From the NCBI GenBank assembly GCA_026645935.1, contig JAPKMP010000017.1, positions 1 to 64,000 of the forward strand: a stretch of DNA of 64,000 nt, in the 5' to 3' direction. Below the pieces are notes generated by a model. The model was not told the DNA's origin. It did no database searches and saw only the letters and a program-made list of their open reading frames with translations. This stretch comes from Candidatus Villigracilaceae bacterium (lineage in GTDB: Bacteria; Chloroflexota; Anaerolineae; Anaerolineales; Villigracilaceae). Position 1 is the first letter of the stretch. Each line of letters starts with the position of its first letter. Made by a program: the position numbers and the translations under genes. Positions 34,863-43,397 of the stretch are shown piece after piece.

Positions 34863-36041
34863 TTAGCGGGGTTTGAAGACCATGCTGGCAACGTCGTTCT
34901 GATAAGCATGGCGTACCTGCGCGTTCTCGAAGACCGCAATGCCGAAGAAGTACTGGGCGGTCAGGTCGTCGAACTGCACGTCGGTTTCGGAGCCGGTGAC
35001 GAGCGCGCGGCTGAATTCGATGGTCCACTTGCCGTCTGCCCAAGCCCAACTGGCAGAGATCTGACCACGGTCGCCGACAAACTCAGATTTGACGATGCTG
35101 GGGATAATCGAACCCACAGGCATGGCATCGAGTTCTTCCTTGGTTACGGCGACTTTTTCGCTGTCAAGGATGAAGCCGGGGAAGCCGGTGGTCATATCAA
35201 TGCTGGGAGAGATGAACCCGGGCATGGATTTGTCGGGAACGGTCTTGGTTGCATCGGCAGGATCGGGCAGGGAGGCGAAGTTATCCGAATAGCCGCCGCT
35301 GTCTTTGACATCGCTCTTGCGCCCGGCGCTAATGGTCTTCGCTTGATTTTCGGGGCTGGAAGTGTCTATGGTCGTCCAATCCAGATACTGGTCGTCGATC
35401 TGGTTCAGGTTGCGGACGGATTTCCAGTGCCACATGTCGCCAAGTTCGCCTTCGTTTTTGGTGTACTTGTTGCCGTAGGGTTTAATATCTTCGTTTTCGC
35501 CGAAGTGGCAGGCGCCATTACAGCCTTTTTCGTTGAAACCGGCAATGCTGTTGTTGATGTTCCAGATCATGGCGAACTTGTCTTCATAGTACAGGTTGTT
35601 GTCGCCGCCTTTATCATCCGGGTCTTTATCCTGTTTCCATGTGCCGTCTTCCTGTTTCACCCATGGTGAGCGATACCAGGAGTCAGTTGGGTCTTCATAG
35701 GTCAGCAGGAAGTAAACAGTATCTTCGGTGTAAACGGCTTTGAGAACCGTCACGGTTTCATAACCATTGAAGCCGCCATCTACTTCGATCTCAATGGCTT
35801 CGGCTTCCGCCCAGGCGGCGTCATCTGCAACACCGTCAAGGATTGGGGCGGTATCCACAGGATAGGCGACCAATGCGCCTTCGGGTCCGACAAAGGGAAC
35901 TTCGGTGGGAACAACTTCAGCAGGGGCTTCTGTGGGGACAGGTTCTTCGACAACCGGCGCTTCGGTGGCGGGGGTTCCGCACGCGGCAAGCAGCATGGAT
36001 GCCAGAACGATGAGGGACAAAACAGACATAAGTTTTTTCAT
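34863..36041 (-). CDS. Lipoprotein with ethylbenzene-dehydrogenase-like haem domain and CxxxCH
   Basis: 392 residues. Signal peptide with lipobox MLLAACG, a Pro/Glu/Thr linker, then a beta-rich domain starting AYPVDTAPILDGVADDAAWAEA that resembles the haem-binding subunit of ethylbenzene dehydrogenase and DOMON-like domains. In the middle KGCNGACHFG gives Cys-x3-Cys-His, a variant c-type haem site. It may be an exported electron carrier anchored to the membrane. AAAGAGGAG precedes ATG. It converges on the two-component operon. Confidence 0.7.
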   Translation of the reverse strand: MKKLMSVLSLIVLASMLLAACGTPATEAPVVEEPVPTEAPAEVVPTEVPFVGPEGALVAYPVDTAPILDGVADDAAWAEAEAIEIEVDGGFNGYETVTVLKAVYTEDTVYFLLTYEDPTDSWYRSPWVKQEDGTWKQDKDPDDKGGDNNLYYEDKFAMIWNINNSIAGFNEKGCNGACHFGENEDIKPYGNKYTKNEGELGDMWHWKSVRNLNQIDDQYLDWTTIDTSSPENQAKTISAGRKSDVKDSGGYSDNFASLPDPADATKTVPDKSMPGFISPSIDMTTGFPGFILDSEKVAVTKEELDAMPVGSIIPSIVKSEFVGDRGQISASWAWADGKWTIEFSRALVTGSETDVQFDDLTAQYFFGIAVFENAQVRHAYQNDVASMVFKPR

Positions 36042-36155
36042 GGTGATACTCCTCTTTAATTTTTCAATTTCGGGCGATACATGAAGGTTCTCATGCTTTT
36101 TTCATATATCCAGCCTCAGTGTATGGAGATTCGAGTTTCGACGTTAGAGGAGTTC

Positions 36156-36175
36156 TCCCCTGATTTTTCAGGGGA
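36156..36175. promoter_or_regulatory. Palindrome in divergent gap (candidate regulator site)
   Basis: Arms TCCCCTGA and TCAGGGGA with a TTTT centre, 20 bp, between the divergent lipoprotein and ChrB genes. It lies 33 nt upstream of a TATAAT at 36209-36214, a position suited to an activator. No regulator is proved. Confidence 0.45.
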
Positions 36176-36208
36176 AGTCCGGCATGGTATTTTTATGGAA
36201 TGCAGGCA

Positions 36209-36214
36209 TATAAT
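36209..36214 (+). promoter_or_regulatory. -10 box of chrB-like gene
   Basis: TATAAT with weak -35, 36 nt before ATG 36251. The transcript would carry a short leader including GGAG. Confidence 0.45.
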
Positions 36215-36250
36215 TCATGAAGGAACAGTTCATATAAATGGAGCAATCTC

Positions 36251-36688
36251 ATGAAATGGATCACCCGTTCGCACGTCCACGTGGACAGGGTCGCCTGCCC
36301 GTGGCTCATCACCCGCTTTATTGACAGCGAAGCGGAGTTCTTATTCGTCCCCGGCAGCCAGATCGAAAAGGTTGCCAAAGAAACCGGCGCGATCCCCTAC
36401 GACGCGCCCGGCGTGGAACTGGGTCATGTAGACGGACGCTGTTCCTTCGAGTCCATCATCTTCAAATACGGGTTGAAGGAGCCGGGTCTTCTGCGATTAG
36501 CGAAGATCGTCCACGCGGCGGATGTCGATGAGGATATTGATACCGATCCCATCGCGCGCGGGCTCGAAGCCATCGCCTCCGGGTACAGCCTGCGCTTCCC
36601 CGAAGACCATGAAAATCTCGAACATCAATTTGAAGTGTACGATGCGCTCTATGCCTGGTGCAGACTGGAAGTCGCAAAACCAAAATGA
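36251..36688 (+). CDS. ChrB C-terminal-domain protein
   Basis: 145 residues matching the Chrome_Resist domain: MKWITRSHVHVDRVACPWLI, RFIDSEAEFLFVP, and the HVDGRCSFESII segment. It lacks the regulatory N-terminal part of full ChrB. Such stand-alone proteins sit next to chromate or other transporters; here an MFS exporter begins at its stop (ATGA). Actual chromate sensing is unproven. Confidence 0.8.
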   Translation: MKWITRSHVHVDRVACPWLITRFIDSEAEFLFVPGSQIEKVAKETGAIPYDAPGVELGHVDGRCSFESIIFKYGLKEPGLLRLAKIVHAADVDEDIDTDPIARGLEAIASGYSLRFPEDHENLEHQFEVYDALYAWCRLEVAKPK

Positions 36689-37899
36689 CCCCCACCTTCG
36701 ACATTCCCCTGCTTTTCACCACCCGCATCATCCGCATGTTCTGTTACGGATTCCTCTCGGTCGTCCTCGTGCTGTATCTCGCCGAGGCGGGACTCACCGA
36801 AGGACAGGCAGGCTTGCTCTTCACCTTCACGCTTGCAGGCGACGCGTTCATCTCGCTCTACCTCACCACCCATGCGGACAGTTTCGGGCGCAAACGCACG
36901 CTCATCATCGGCGCACTGCTCATGCTCGGCGCGGGCGTCATCTTCTTGCTTACGAATAATCTTATCGTCCTGATCCTCGCCGCGATCATCGGCGTCATCA
37001 GCCCGAGCGGGAATGAGATCGGTCCCTTCCTTTCAGTGGAGCAGGCGGGGTTGAGTCAACTCGTGCCGAATCAACTCCGTACCAAAGTCTTCGCCTGGTA
37101 TAACCTCGCCGGTTCTTTCTCCACCGCCATCGGCGCGCTGGCTGGCGGCTGGCTGGCGCAGTTCCTGCAAATGGGCGGTTGGACGGCTCTGGCTTCCTAT
37201 CGCTACATCCTGACAGGTTATGCCATTGGCGGTCTTCTCATTGCAATCCTCTTTTTACAGGTTTCTCCCGCCATCGAAGTGAAGAATGAAGTAAATCATG
37301 CCAAAAAAGTTTTGGGCTTGCACAAGTCGCGCAAGGTCGTCTTCAAACTGAGCGCCTTCTTCGCGCTCGATGCCTTCGCGGGCGGGTTGATCGTCCAAAG
37401 CATGATCGCCTACTGGTTCCACATCAAATTCGGCGTGGATACGGGCGTCCTCGGCAGTATTTTCTTTGGCGCAAACATCCTTGCGGGCATTTCATCTTTG
37501 CTTGCGGTCAAACTCGCGGAGAAGATCGGCCTCATCAACACGATGGTCTTCACGCATATTCCTTCCAATATTCTCTTGATTCTCGTTCCGCTCATGCCGA
37601 CTTTACCCCTCGCCATCGGACTCCTGCTCCTGCGCTTCAGCATCTCCCAGATGGACGTGCCCACGCGTCAATCCTACACGATGGCTGTAGTGGACCCCGA
37701 CGAACGTTCCGCCGCCTCAGGTGTCACCGCCATTGCCCGTTCGGTCGGCGCGTCTTTATCCCCTGCGCTGACCGGTGTTTTCTTCGGCATCCCAGCCTTG
37801 CTCAGCATCCCCTTCTTTCTGAGCGGAGGACTCAAGATCGTTTATGATCTATTACTCTGGCGCGAGTTCCGCATGGTCAAGCCGCCGGAGGAAAATTGA
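36685..37899 (+). CDS. MFS transporter
   Basis: 404 residues with twelve predicted helices, MFS. Between helices 2 and 3 the loop DSFGRKRTL is the conserved MFS motif. ATG 36685 overlaps the ChrB stop by four bases and is chosen over 36658, which would overlap more. Coupling to ChrB suggests export of a toxic anion or small molecule. Substrate is unknown. Confidence 0.85.
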   Translation: MTPTFDIPLLFTTRIIRMFCYGFLSVVLVLYLAEAGLTEGQAGLLFTFTLAGDAFISLYLTTHADSFGRKRTLIIGALLMLGAGVIFLLTNNLIVLILAAIIGVISPSGNEIGPFLSVEQAGLSQLVPNQLRTKVFAWYNLAGSFSTAIGALAGGWLAQFLQMGGWTALASYRYILTGYAIGGLLIAILFLQVSPAIEVKNEVNHAKKVLGLHKSRKVVFKLSAFFALDAFAGGLIVQSMIAYWFHIKFGVDTGVLGSIFFGANILAGISSLLAVKLAEKIGLINTMVFTHIPSNILLILVPLMPTLPLAIGLLLLRFSISQMDVPTRQSYTMAVVDPDERSAASGVTAIARSVGASLSPALTGVFFGIPALLSIPFFLSGGLKIVYDLLLWREFRMVKPPEEN

Positions 37900-37902
37900 T
37901 AA

Positions 37903-37930
37903 GTAAGGGCGACGCATGCGTCGCCCCTAC
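37903..37930. repeat. GGGCGACGCA palindrome (TTGTAGGGGCG family)
   Basis: A 20-bp perfect core (37907-37926) with near-perfect outer arms GTA/TAC and one mismatch, same family as 4713. It lies between the MFS and cupin genes. Confidence 0.6.
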
Positions 37931-37947
37931 GATGAATTGGAGCATCC

Positions 37948-38271
37948 ATGTCCACAGCCCCCAAATCACAAGTTTTGAATCTCGCCGAAATGGTCAACTA
38001 CCAGGAAGGCTCCGTCGTCAGCCGCCAGGTCACCAAAGCGGAGGCTGGCAACGTCACTTTATTCGCCTTCGATAAAGACCAGGGCTTGAGCGAACACACC
38101 GCTCCCTTCGACGGGCTTGTCCACATCATCGAAGGCGAAGCGGAAGTGACCATCTCAGGCACTCCGTATCAATTGAAAACAGGCGACGCAATCATCATGC
38201 CCGCAAACGAACCGCACGCTTTGAAAGCGATCCAGAAATTCAAGATGCTGCTGACGATGATCCGGGCGTAA
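37948..38271 (+). CDS. Cupin-domain protein
   Basis: 107 residues, a single cupin: GLSEHTAPFDGLVHIIEGEAEVTI and PANEPHALKAIQKFKML are the two cupin motifs with metal-ligand His/Glu residues. Function is not clear (small-molecule or metal-binding enzyme or regulator). Confidence 0.85.
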   Translation: MSTAPKSQVLNLAEMVNYQEGSVVSRQVTKAEAGNVTLFAFDKDQGLSEHTAPFDGLVHIIEGEAEVTISGTPYQLKTGDAIIMPANEPHALKAIQKFKMLLTMIRA

Positions 38272-38276
38272 TTGAT

Positions 38277-38361
38277 TTGTAGGTCAGGCTTGCAGCCTGA
38301 CACATCTTGAAAATTCATGATGTGGCGGGTTGTGCGCAGCACAGGTAAACCCGACCTACAA
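38277..38361. repeat. 85-bp element with inverted ends TTGTAGGTC
   Basis: Ends TTGTAGGTC / GACCTACAA are perfectly inverted. Two small hairpins lie inside (one around GGCTTGCAGCC, one around TGTGCGCAGCACA). It shares the TTGTAGG outer ends with the shorter palindromes, so it may be a longer relative. Confidence 0.55.
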
Positions 38362-38370
38362 GTACATTTC

Positions 38371-39264
38371 TCAATTCAATTGCATCACACTCGGTTTCAA
38401 CCCTAATTCGTCGATCAATCCATTGAGTTCGTCATCTGTCAAGCGCCGACCTTTGCCTGCATAGGCGGTGAGCATGGCTTCGGTGGTATTCGTTCCAAAA
38501 GAGCGACCGTCGTAGCGCGGCGTTGTGGTGATAACTGTTTTCACTTCGCGTCCTTTGAGTAAATCCATATTTTCTTCAGTGGTGGTATTCGTCACAACAG
38601 TCTTACCTTCCAACCGATGCGGCATGTATTTGCGCATGAAGAGGAAATCCCCGGCAATTAAATCTGACTCTTCGAAATATTTGACGTACTTTGGCTCGTG
38701 CTCGGCGCCGTCACTGCCGTAGAAGATCATGGACATGGGGAAGTGACTGACGATGGGAAGCATGATCCGCGCAACGCGCTTGAACGCAGGGATGCCGTAC
38801 AAAGGAATTGGAACGCCAAGCGCAACCATCAGATCGCCTGAGACGATTTTGTCCGAGACTTCGGCAACGGCTTGCGCCAGACCCAGGCGATCCACTGCGA
38901 CGGGGATAAAGGCTTGCCTGAAGCGCACATCGCCCAATTCCGCTTTCGCCAGTTCGAAGACCCGCCGCTCGAGCGTGTGTTTGAGTCCGCGGCCGTCACA
39001 GAGTGGAGTCTGTTTGACGCCAGAGACAAGTTTGAGCGCGGCATGAAGCGGATATTCTTTTTCATCGAGCCGCAGATATAGGTCCACACCGCCGACGCCG
39101 AAGGCATCCACTTTGCCGTCAAGGTCAAGATACATTTGGCGGGCTTTTTCCACATCGCCATCGGTGCCGATGCGCTCGACTTGAATTTCGACGCCGTTGA
39201 GATTGACAACAACTTTCTTATCGCGCTTCGAACTCCCCAAACTGATGCCAACCGCTCGTTTCAT
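38371..39264 (-). CDS. Conserved protein, often named quinate 5-dehydrogenase
   Basis: 297 residues, cytoplasmic. Start pattern AVGISLGSSKRDKKVVVNLNG and internal blocks CDGRGLKHTLERRVFE and EGKTVVTNTTTEENMD match a Chloroflexota-rich family whose members are labelled quinate 5-dehydrogenase. I do not see a clear dinucleotide Gly motif, so that label is doubtful. No obvious operon partner. Confidence 0.6.
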   Translation of the reverse strand: MKRAVGISLGSSKRDKKVVVNLNGVEIQVERIGTDGDVEKARQMYLDLDGKVDAFGVGGVDLYLRLDEKEYPLHAALKLVSGVKQTPLCDGRGLKHTLERRVFELAKAELGDVRFRQAFIPVAVDRLGLAQAVAEVSDKIVSGDLMVALGVPIPLYGIPAFKRVARIMLPIVSHFPMSMIFYGSDGAEHEPKYVKYFEESDLIAGDFLFMRKYMPHRLEGKTVVTNTTTEENMDLLKGREVKTVITTTPRYDGRSFGTNTTEAMLTAYAGKGRRLTDDELNGLIDELGLKPSVMQLN

Positions 39265-39295
39265 ATCTTTCCTCTTTGTTCTTTCTTTGCAAATC

Positions 39296-39931
39296 TTATT
39301 CCCTCACAAACGGATTGTATTTCTTCTCATGCCCCACTGTCGTTTGCGGACCGTGACCTGAAAGCAAAACCGTTTCATCCGGCATCGTAAATATCTGCTC
39401 GCGGATGCTTTTTTCCAGAATATTCCAATCGCCGCCGGGTAAATCGGTGCGGCCAACGCCCTCGTTGAAAATCAAATCGCCGCAAAAGCAAATGTTCTCC
39501 TTCTCCGCGTACAACACGCAATGTCCCTTCGTGTGCCCCGGCGTGTACCGAACTTCGAATATGTTCGAGCCAAGTTGAAGATTCATGCCGTGTATAAAAT
39601 CGATCGTCGGTTCCGGACCCGGGTCGATATCGAATCCAAAGAACGCGCCTCCCCCGCCCGCGCGCCAAAGCACGTGATCGTCGGGATGCAAAGCCACGTG
39701 CGGCAGGGGATTCAACGAATCGGCAATTGCCGCCGCGCCGCCGATATGATCGAAATGCGCGTGTGTGTACCACATGTGACCGATACGCCATCCGCGCTTC
39801 TGCGCTTCGCCGAGAATGACGCGGCCATCCCATGCAGGATCGATCACCGCCGCTTCTTTGGTTTCAGGATCGGCAATCAGATACGCATTCGTGGATGCGG
39901 GTCCGAGGGTAAAGGAAACGATTTCGAGCAT
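39296..39931 (-). CDS. MBL-fold (glyoxalase II-like) hydrolase
   Basis: 211 residues. Metal site THAHFDHIGG plus later GHTKGHCVLY (His), FCGDLIF (Asp) and SGHGPQTT (His) give the binuclear zinc set of small metallo-beta-lactamase hydrolases such as YcbL. ATG 39931 with AAAGG is preferred over TTG at 39952. It likely hydrolyses a thioester or similar. Separated from the MFS gene by 7-bp repeat DNA. Confidence 0.9.
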   Translation of the reverse strand: MLEIVSFTLGPASTNAYLIADPETKEAAVIDPAWDGRVILGEAQKRGWRIGHMWYTHAHFDHIGGAAAIADSLNPLPHVALHPDDHVLWRAGGGGAFFGFDIDPGPEPTIDFIHGMNLQLGSNIFEVRYTPGHTKGHCVLYAEKENICFCGDLIFNEGVGRTDLPGGDWNILEKSIREQIFTMPDETVLLSGHGPQTTVGHEKKYNPFVRE

Positions 39932-39943
39932 GAGAGACCTTTC

Positions 39944-39985
39944 GGGTTGCAAGTTGCAGGTTACAGGTTGCGAATTGCGGACGGT
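39944..39985. repeat. 7-bp-period repeat at MFS end
   Basis: Six units, with GGTTGC and GGTTAC cores (GGGTTGC, AAGTTGC, AGGTTAC, AGGTTGC, GAATTGC). It lies upstream of the MBL gene and encodes the last residues (SAIRNL) of the MFS protein. Confidence 0.65.
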
Positions 39986-41100
39986 TCAGGGCGCGGGGAG
40001 AAGATGTAGCTGAACAGAATGGAGACGGCGATCAAGCCGATGGCAATCGGGTAGATAATGAACGGGTCGCGTTCGAAGATGAAACCGGCGATGGGAGGCG
40101 CGATGATGAAGATGATCGCGCTGACCGTTTCCATCATGCCATACGTGAGTCCCATTTGCGAGTTGTGGACAAGTTCGCGCGCCTGCGCCATCGCCATGGG
40201 ACGAGCCGCGCGGAATCCACCCAGAAGAAAGTAGGCGAACATGAAGACGGGCAATCCCAGCCCGAGCCACATGAACACGGCAAAGAGCGCAACCATGAAC
40301 TGCGCGATCAAAAATCCCCAGCGCGGTTTGAAGCGGCTAATCCCCAGCGCCAGCAGGGAATTACCCAGCGCGCCAGCCGAGAAGACCCAACCTGTTTCCG
40401 CCAGAGATAGGTCGCGGATGCCCTTCAGGAAATTCGGCGTGAGCGGCTGGGCGAGATACAGTGCAAAAACTGCAAAGGCAAAGATCACCAGGAAGTTGAC
40501 GAAGCGGGTGTTGTTCCATAATTCGGTCGGCGGCGATTCGGGGTCGTGTTTATCTATCGGTTGAGGTTCGATGAAAACGATGAAAAGCGTGGAAAGCACG
40601 AACGCGCCGAAGGCTACAAGATAGCTGGCATCCATGCCGTAGCGCTCAGCCACCCATCCGCCCATGACGGGTCCCAGCGACATGCCGATGTTGAAAGTTG
40701 CCGTCGTCAATGAAAGCGCGGTTCCGATCTCCCATTTGCCTCGCGCCGCAGTCACATAACTGCCGAGCGGCGAAGCCACGAAGGCTGTGATGCCATACGC
40801 GAACAATCCTACCAGATAAAACGGCAGGCTTTTTGCGAGTCCCATTGTCAGCGTGGAGAACATGCCCAACAGCCACGCTCCAATCAACAGGGGACGCCGC
40901 CCGATGCGGTCCGCGAGATGACCGCCGGGGATGTGTGTGATCGCCATCGAGAATCCGAATGCGCCCAGCGCGAATCCGATCTCCTGTTTTGTGAGCAGGA
41001 AATCAGTCTCCAAACGGATGGGTACAAAATTGAAGAACAGCCCCTCGCCGAAACCCCACAACAGGAGCGCGGCGGCGATGAAGAAAAGATTACGATTCAA
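39961..41100 (-). CDS. MFS transporter
   Basis: 379 residues, about twelve membrane helices, with motif GGHLADRIGRRPLLIG after helix 2. The C-terminal end is written in 7-bp repeat DNA, which suggests a recent change of the last codons. No neighbouring catabolic gene identifies the substrate. Confidence 0.85.
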   Translation of the reverse strand: MNRNLFFIAAALLLWGFGEGLFFNFVPIRLETDFLLTKQEIGFALGAFGFSMAITHIPGGHLADRIGRRPLLIGAWLLGMFSTLTMGLAKSLPFYLVGLFAYGITAFVASPLGSYVTAARGKWEIGTALSLTTATFNIGMSLGPVMGGWVAERYGMDASYLVAFGAFVLSTLFIVFIEPQPIDKHDPESPPTELWNNTRFVNFLVIFAFAVFALYLAQPLTPNFLKGIRDLSLAETGWVFSAGALGNSLLALGISRFKPRWGFLIAQFMVALFAVFMWLGLGLPVFMFAYFLLGGFRAARPMAMAQARELVHNSQMGLTYGMMETVSAIIFIIAPPIAGFIFERDPFIIYPIAIGLIAVSILFSYIFSPRPEPSAIRNL

Positions 41101-41345
41101 GAATCCTCTTTCCAGAACGGTTTGGCATATTTATCCCTTCGTTAGATTTTACCGGATAAACCCGGTTTCTTCCTCCATTCGTGATAATAAAACCAAAATC
41201 CATTCCCGGCATCAACGTCCCTTGAAGCAGGCGGCATGCCTTGTTTGCATATGACCGGATTTATCAGTTGAATTGGGGCTTCCCTGGGAAAATTCCAATT
41301 CGGGAGCAGGTTTACGTTCTCACAGACTTTTTTCGAAAATCACTA

Positions 41346-41374
41346 TTGTTTTTAACAGGTTGCGGTTGTATAGT
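41346..41374 (+). promoter_or_regulatory. Promoter of amidohydrolase gene
   Basis: TTGTTT (41346-41351), 17-bp spacer, TATAGT (41369-41374). The leader would be about 95 nt. Confidence 0.5.
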
Positions 41375-41431
41375 GAATTTGTGCCCAAGGTCTTTTTGTT
41401 TGAAGCATGTTAGGCAGAGAATGTGTGTCGC

Positions 41432-41459
41432 CCTCCTGGGCGCGCACCCGGGAGGGCGG
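41432..41459 (+). promoter_or_regulatory. Stable 5'-leader hairpin
   Basis: Stem GCCCTCCTGGG / CCCGGGAGGGC with a CGCGCA loop, immediately before the GGAGAAAGG ribosome site. No U-run follows, so it is more likely to affect mRNA stability or translation than termination. Confidence 0.45.
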
Positions 41460-41475
41460 AGAAAGGAAAAACGCA

Positions 41476-43236
41476 ATGCACCACAACCGTAATCACCGAT
41501 TGTCCCGCAGGGATTTTCTCAAGTTAAGCGGAGCCGCGCTGGGTGGAGCAGCGCTGGCTTGCGGCGGCACGGAATTGATCGAGTTAACAGCAATACCGAC
41601 CGCGATAAGCACTGTCAAACCGCCGACATTGGCTCCGGGTGAAATCGTCGATGCGATCCTGGTCAATGGCAATGTCGTGACCATGAGCGCGCAACGCAGT
41701 GTTGCCAAGGCGGTGGCGATCAAAAATGGGATCATCCAATTCGTCGGTGACGATCAAGCCGTTCGGAATTTATCCGGGGACGGTACGCAGATCTTTGATT
41801 TGAACGGGCGCACCGTCACTCCCGGGTTGATCGATGCCCATTGTCACTTGAGCGCCTGCGGCTTGCTTGGTAGCGCATACGTGGACGTCAGCTGGCCCGC
41901 GGTTTTCACTGTGGAACAGATGCAGGCTAAACTCTCCGGGCGGATCGCCACTACGGCTCCCGGCGAATGGGTGGTTGGCGCGGGATGGGTGACCTATGAA
42001 GGGCGCAGCCCAACCAAGCATGACCTTGATCCCGTTTCGCCAAACCATCCCGTCATGTTGATCAATCAAGGCGGGCATATGGCAGTCGTCAACAGCCTGG
42101 CATTGGAGATGGCAAATGTAACAGCGAAGACAAAAGACCCCGGCAATGGGCGCTTCCTGCGCGAGGCGAACGATGAACCGAACGGTCTGGTCCTGAATCA
42201 TCCCGCCATGGATGTTTTCCGCAAATTATGGCCCGCCGACCTGCTGGACCTGAAGACATATGAAGCAAGCGTCATCGATCCGCAAGCCAAGTTTGCGTCG
42301 ATGGGAGTTACCAGCTTCCAGGACGTTTACGCGCGCGACATGGACCGCATGAAGGCATACTTCAACGTCGCTAAACGCGGCGAGATGACCATCCGCGGAC
42401 AGGTGATGAATGTGTTGGAATATATCCAGGAGTTGGATGGGCGCATCGATGAGATCGAGGCCGTGCGCTATGAAGATGATTTCATGCATTTTGGCGGCGC
42501 GAAATTCCAGGCGGATGGGGGATTGGAAGGCTCCTACACGCTCGAGCCTCATAACGGAATCGCCTGGGATATCCCCATCTGGAAGCCCAAGGATCTGAAC
42601 GAGGCGGTGCGCGCCTTCCACGATGTGGGATATCAGGTCGCTATTCATACAGGCGGCGATGCGGCTGTTGCCATGGCACTGGACGCGATCGAAAATGCGA
42701 TGAACAAAAATCCGCGCTCCGATCCGCGCCATCGCATCGAACATTCTGTTCTCAACACAGATAAAGATTTGCAGCGGGAAAAAGACCTCGGCGTGATCGT
42801 CTCCACCCAGCCGACTCTCATCACAGCCTTTGGCGAAGGGATGTTCCGAATCTGGGGAGAGGAACGCACCCAACGCGTCATCCCCACCCGCACCTGGCTG
42901 GACATGGGCGTTCCGCTTGCTCTCAGTTCAGATGCCCCCTCCATGCCGTGGTGGGATCCGCAAAGCACTTTGTATGCCAGTATCGCGCGGATTACCGTCA
43001 CCAAAAAACTGGTCGGACCCGAACAGGCAATGACCATCGAAGAAGCCATGTACGCTCACACAATGGGAAGCGCCTATGCAGACTTTGCGGAAAACAAAAA
43101 AGGCTCCTTGGAACCGGGAAAATTCGCCGATCTCATCGTCTGGCATGATAACCCGTATACGGTTGCCGCGGAGGATATCCTCGACCTGACGATCGATCTG
43201 ACCATGGTTGGCGGAAAGGTGGTGCATCAGGTATAA
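41476..43236 (+). CDS. Tat-exported lipoprotein amidohydrolase (YtcJ-like)
   Basis: 586 residues. The N-terminus has twin-Arg LSRRDFLKLSG and a Cys at LACGG, so it is both a Tat substrate and a probable lipoprotein. The amidohydrolase core shows metal site VTPGLIDAHCHL, the central ADGGLEGSYTLEP, HTGGDAAV, RIEHSVL and SSDAPSMP, all of the Amidohydro_3/YtcJ family. It probably hydrolyses an amide or cyclic substrate outside the cytoplasm. ATG 41476 follows a strong ribosome site. Confidence 0.88.
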   Translation: MHHNRNHRLSRRDFLKLSGAALGGAALACGGTELIELTAIPTAISTVKPPTLAPGEIVDAILVNGNVVTMSAQRSVAKAVAIKNGIIQFVGDDQAVRNLSGDGTQIFDLNGRTVTPGLIDAHCHLSACGLLGSAYVDVSWPAVFTVEQMQAKLSGRIATTAPGEWVVGAGWVTYEGRSPTKHDLDPVSPNHPVMLINQGGHMAVVNSLALEMANVTAKTKDPGNGRFLREANDEPNGLVLNHPAMDVFRKLWPADLLDLKTYEASVIDPQAKFASMGVTSFQDVYARDMDRMKAYFNVAKRGEMTIRGQVMNVLEYIQELDGRIDEIEAVRYEDDFMHFGGAKFQADGGLEGSYTLEPHNGIAWDIPIWKPKDLNEAVRAFHDVGYQVAIHTGGDAAVAMALDAIENAMNKNPRSDPRHRIEHSVLNTDKDLQREKDLGVIVSTQPTLITAFGEGMFRIWGEERTQRVIPTRTWLDMGVPLALSSDAPSMPWWDPQSTLYASIARITVTKKLVGPEQAMTIEEAMYAHTMGSAYADFAENKKGSLEPGKFADLIVWHDNPYTVAAEDILDLTIDLTMVGGKVVHQV

Positions 43237-43238
43237 AT

Positions 43239-43330
43239 TAGACTTCTTGCATAAGTGCTCCCGCCGCAGTCCCCGGCGGCGGGGACGCCGCCTTGAGCAA
43301 GGTAAAATTTTGACTTCTGCATGAAGTCTA
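43239..43330. mobile_element. 92-bp inverted-repeat element (MITE-like), copy 2
   Basis: Same element as 21516-21607 in opposite orientation: ends TAGACTTCTTGCATAAG and (inverted) TAGACTTCATGCAGAAG, with inner GC-rich stem. It lies 2 nt after the amidohydrolase stop. Confidence 0.65.
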
Positions 43331-43348
43331 TTGAAAAAAATATCCTTT

Positions 43349-43384
43349 GAAAAGTGGCTGACAACTTTTTGTCAGTCACTTTTC
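43349..43384. terminator. Hairpin between amidohydrolase and acyltransferase
   Basis: A 16-bp stem (GAAAAGTGGCTGACAA and its near-complement, one G-T pair) with CTTT loop between two converging genes. Confidence 0.6.
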
Positions 43385-43397
43385 ATCTTTTGACCAT

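Larger units (their letters stand above)
41101..41475. other. Non-coding gap of 375 bp with promoter and leader hairpin
   Basis: No gene is seen. It contains the promoter at 41346-41374 and an 11-bp hairpin at 41432-41459, both for the amidohydrolase; the first ~240 bp show no recognised signal. Confidence 0.5.

Noticed and set aside
36218-36238. Six-codon leader peptide before chrB-like gene
   Set aside because: ATG begins only 3 nt after the -10 box and would be outside the transcript.
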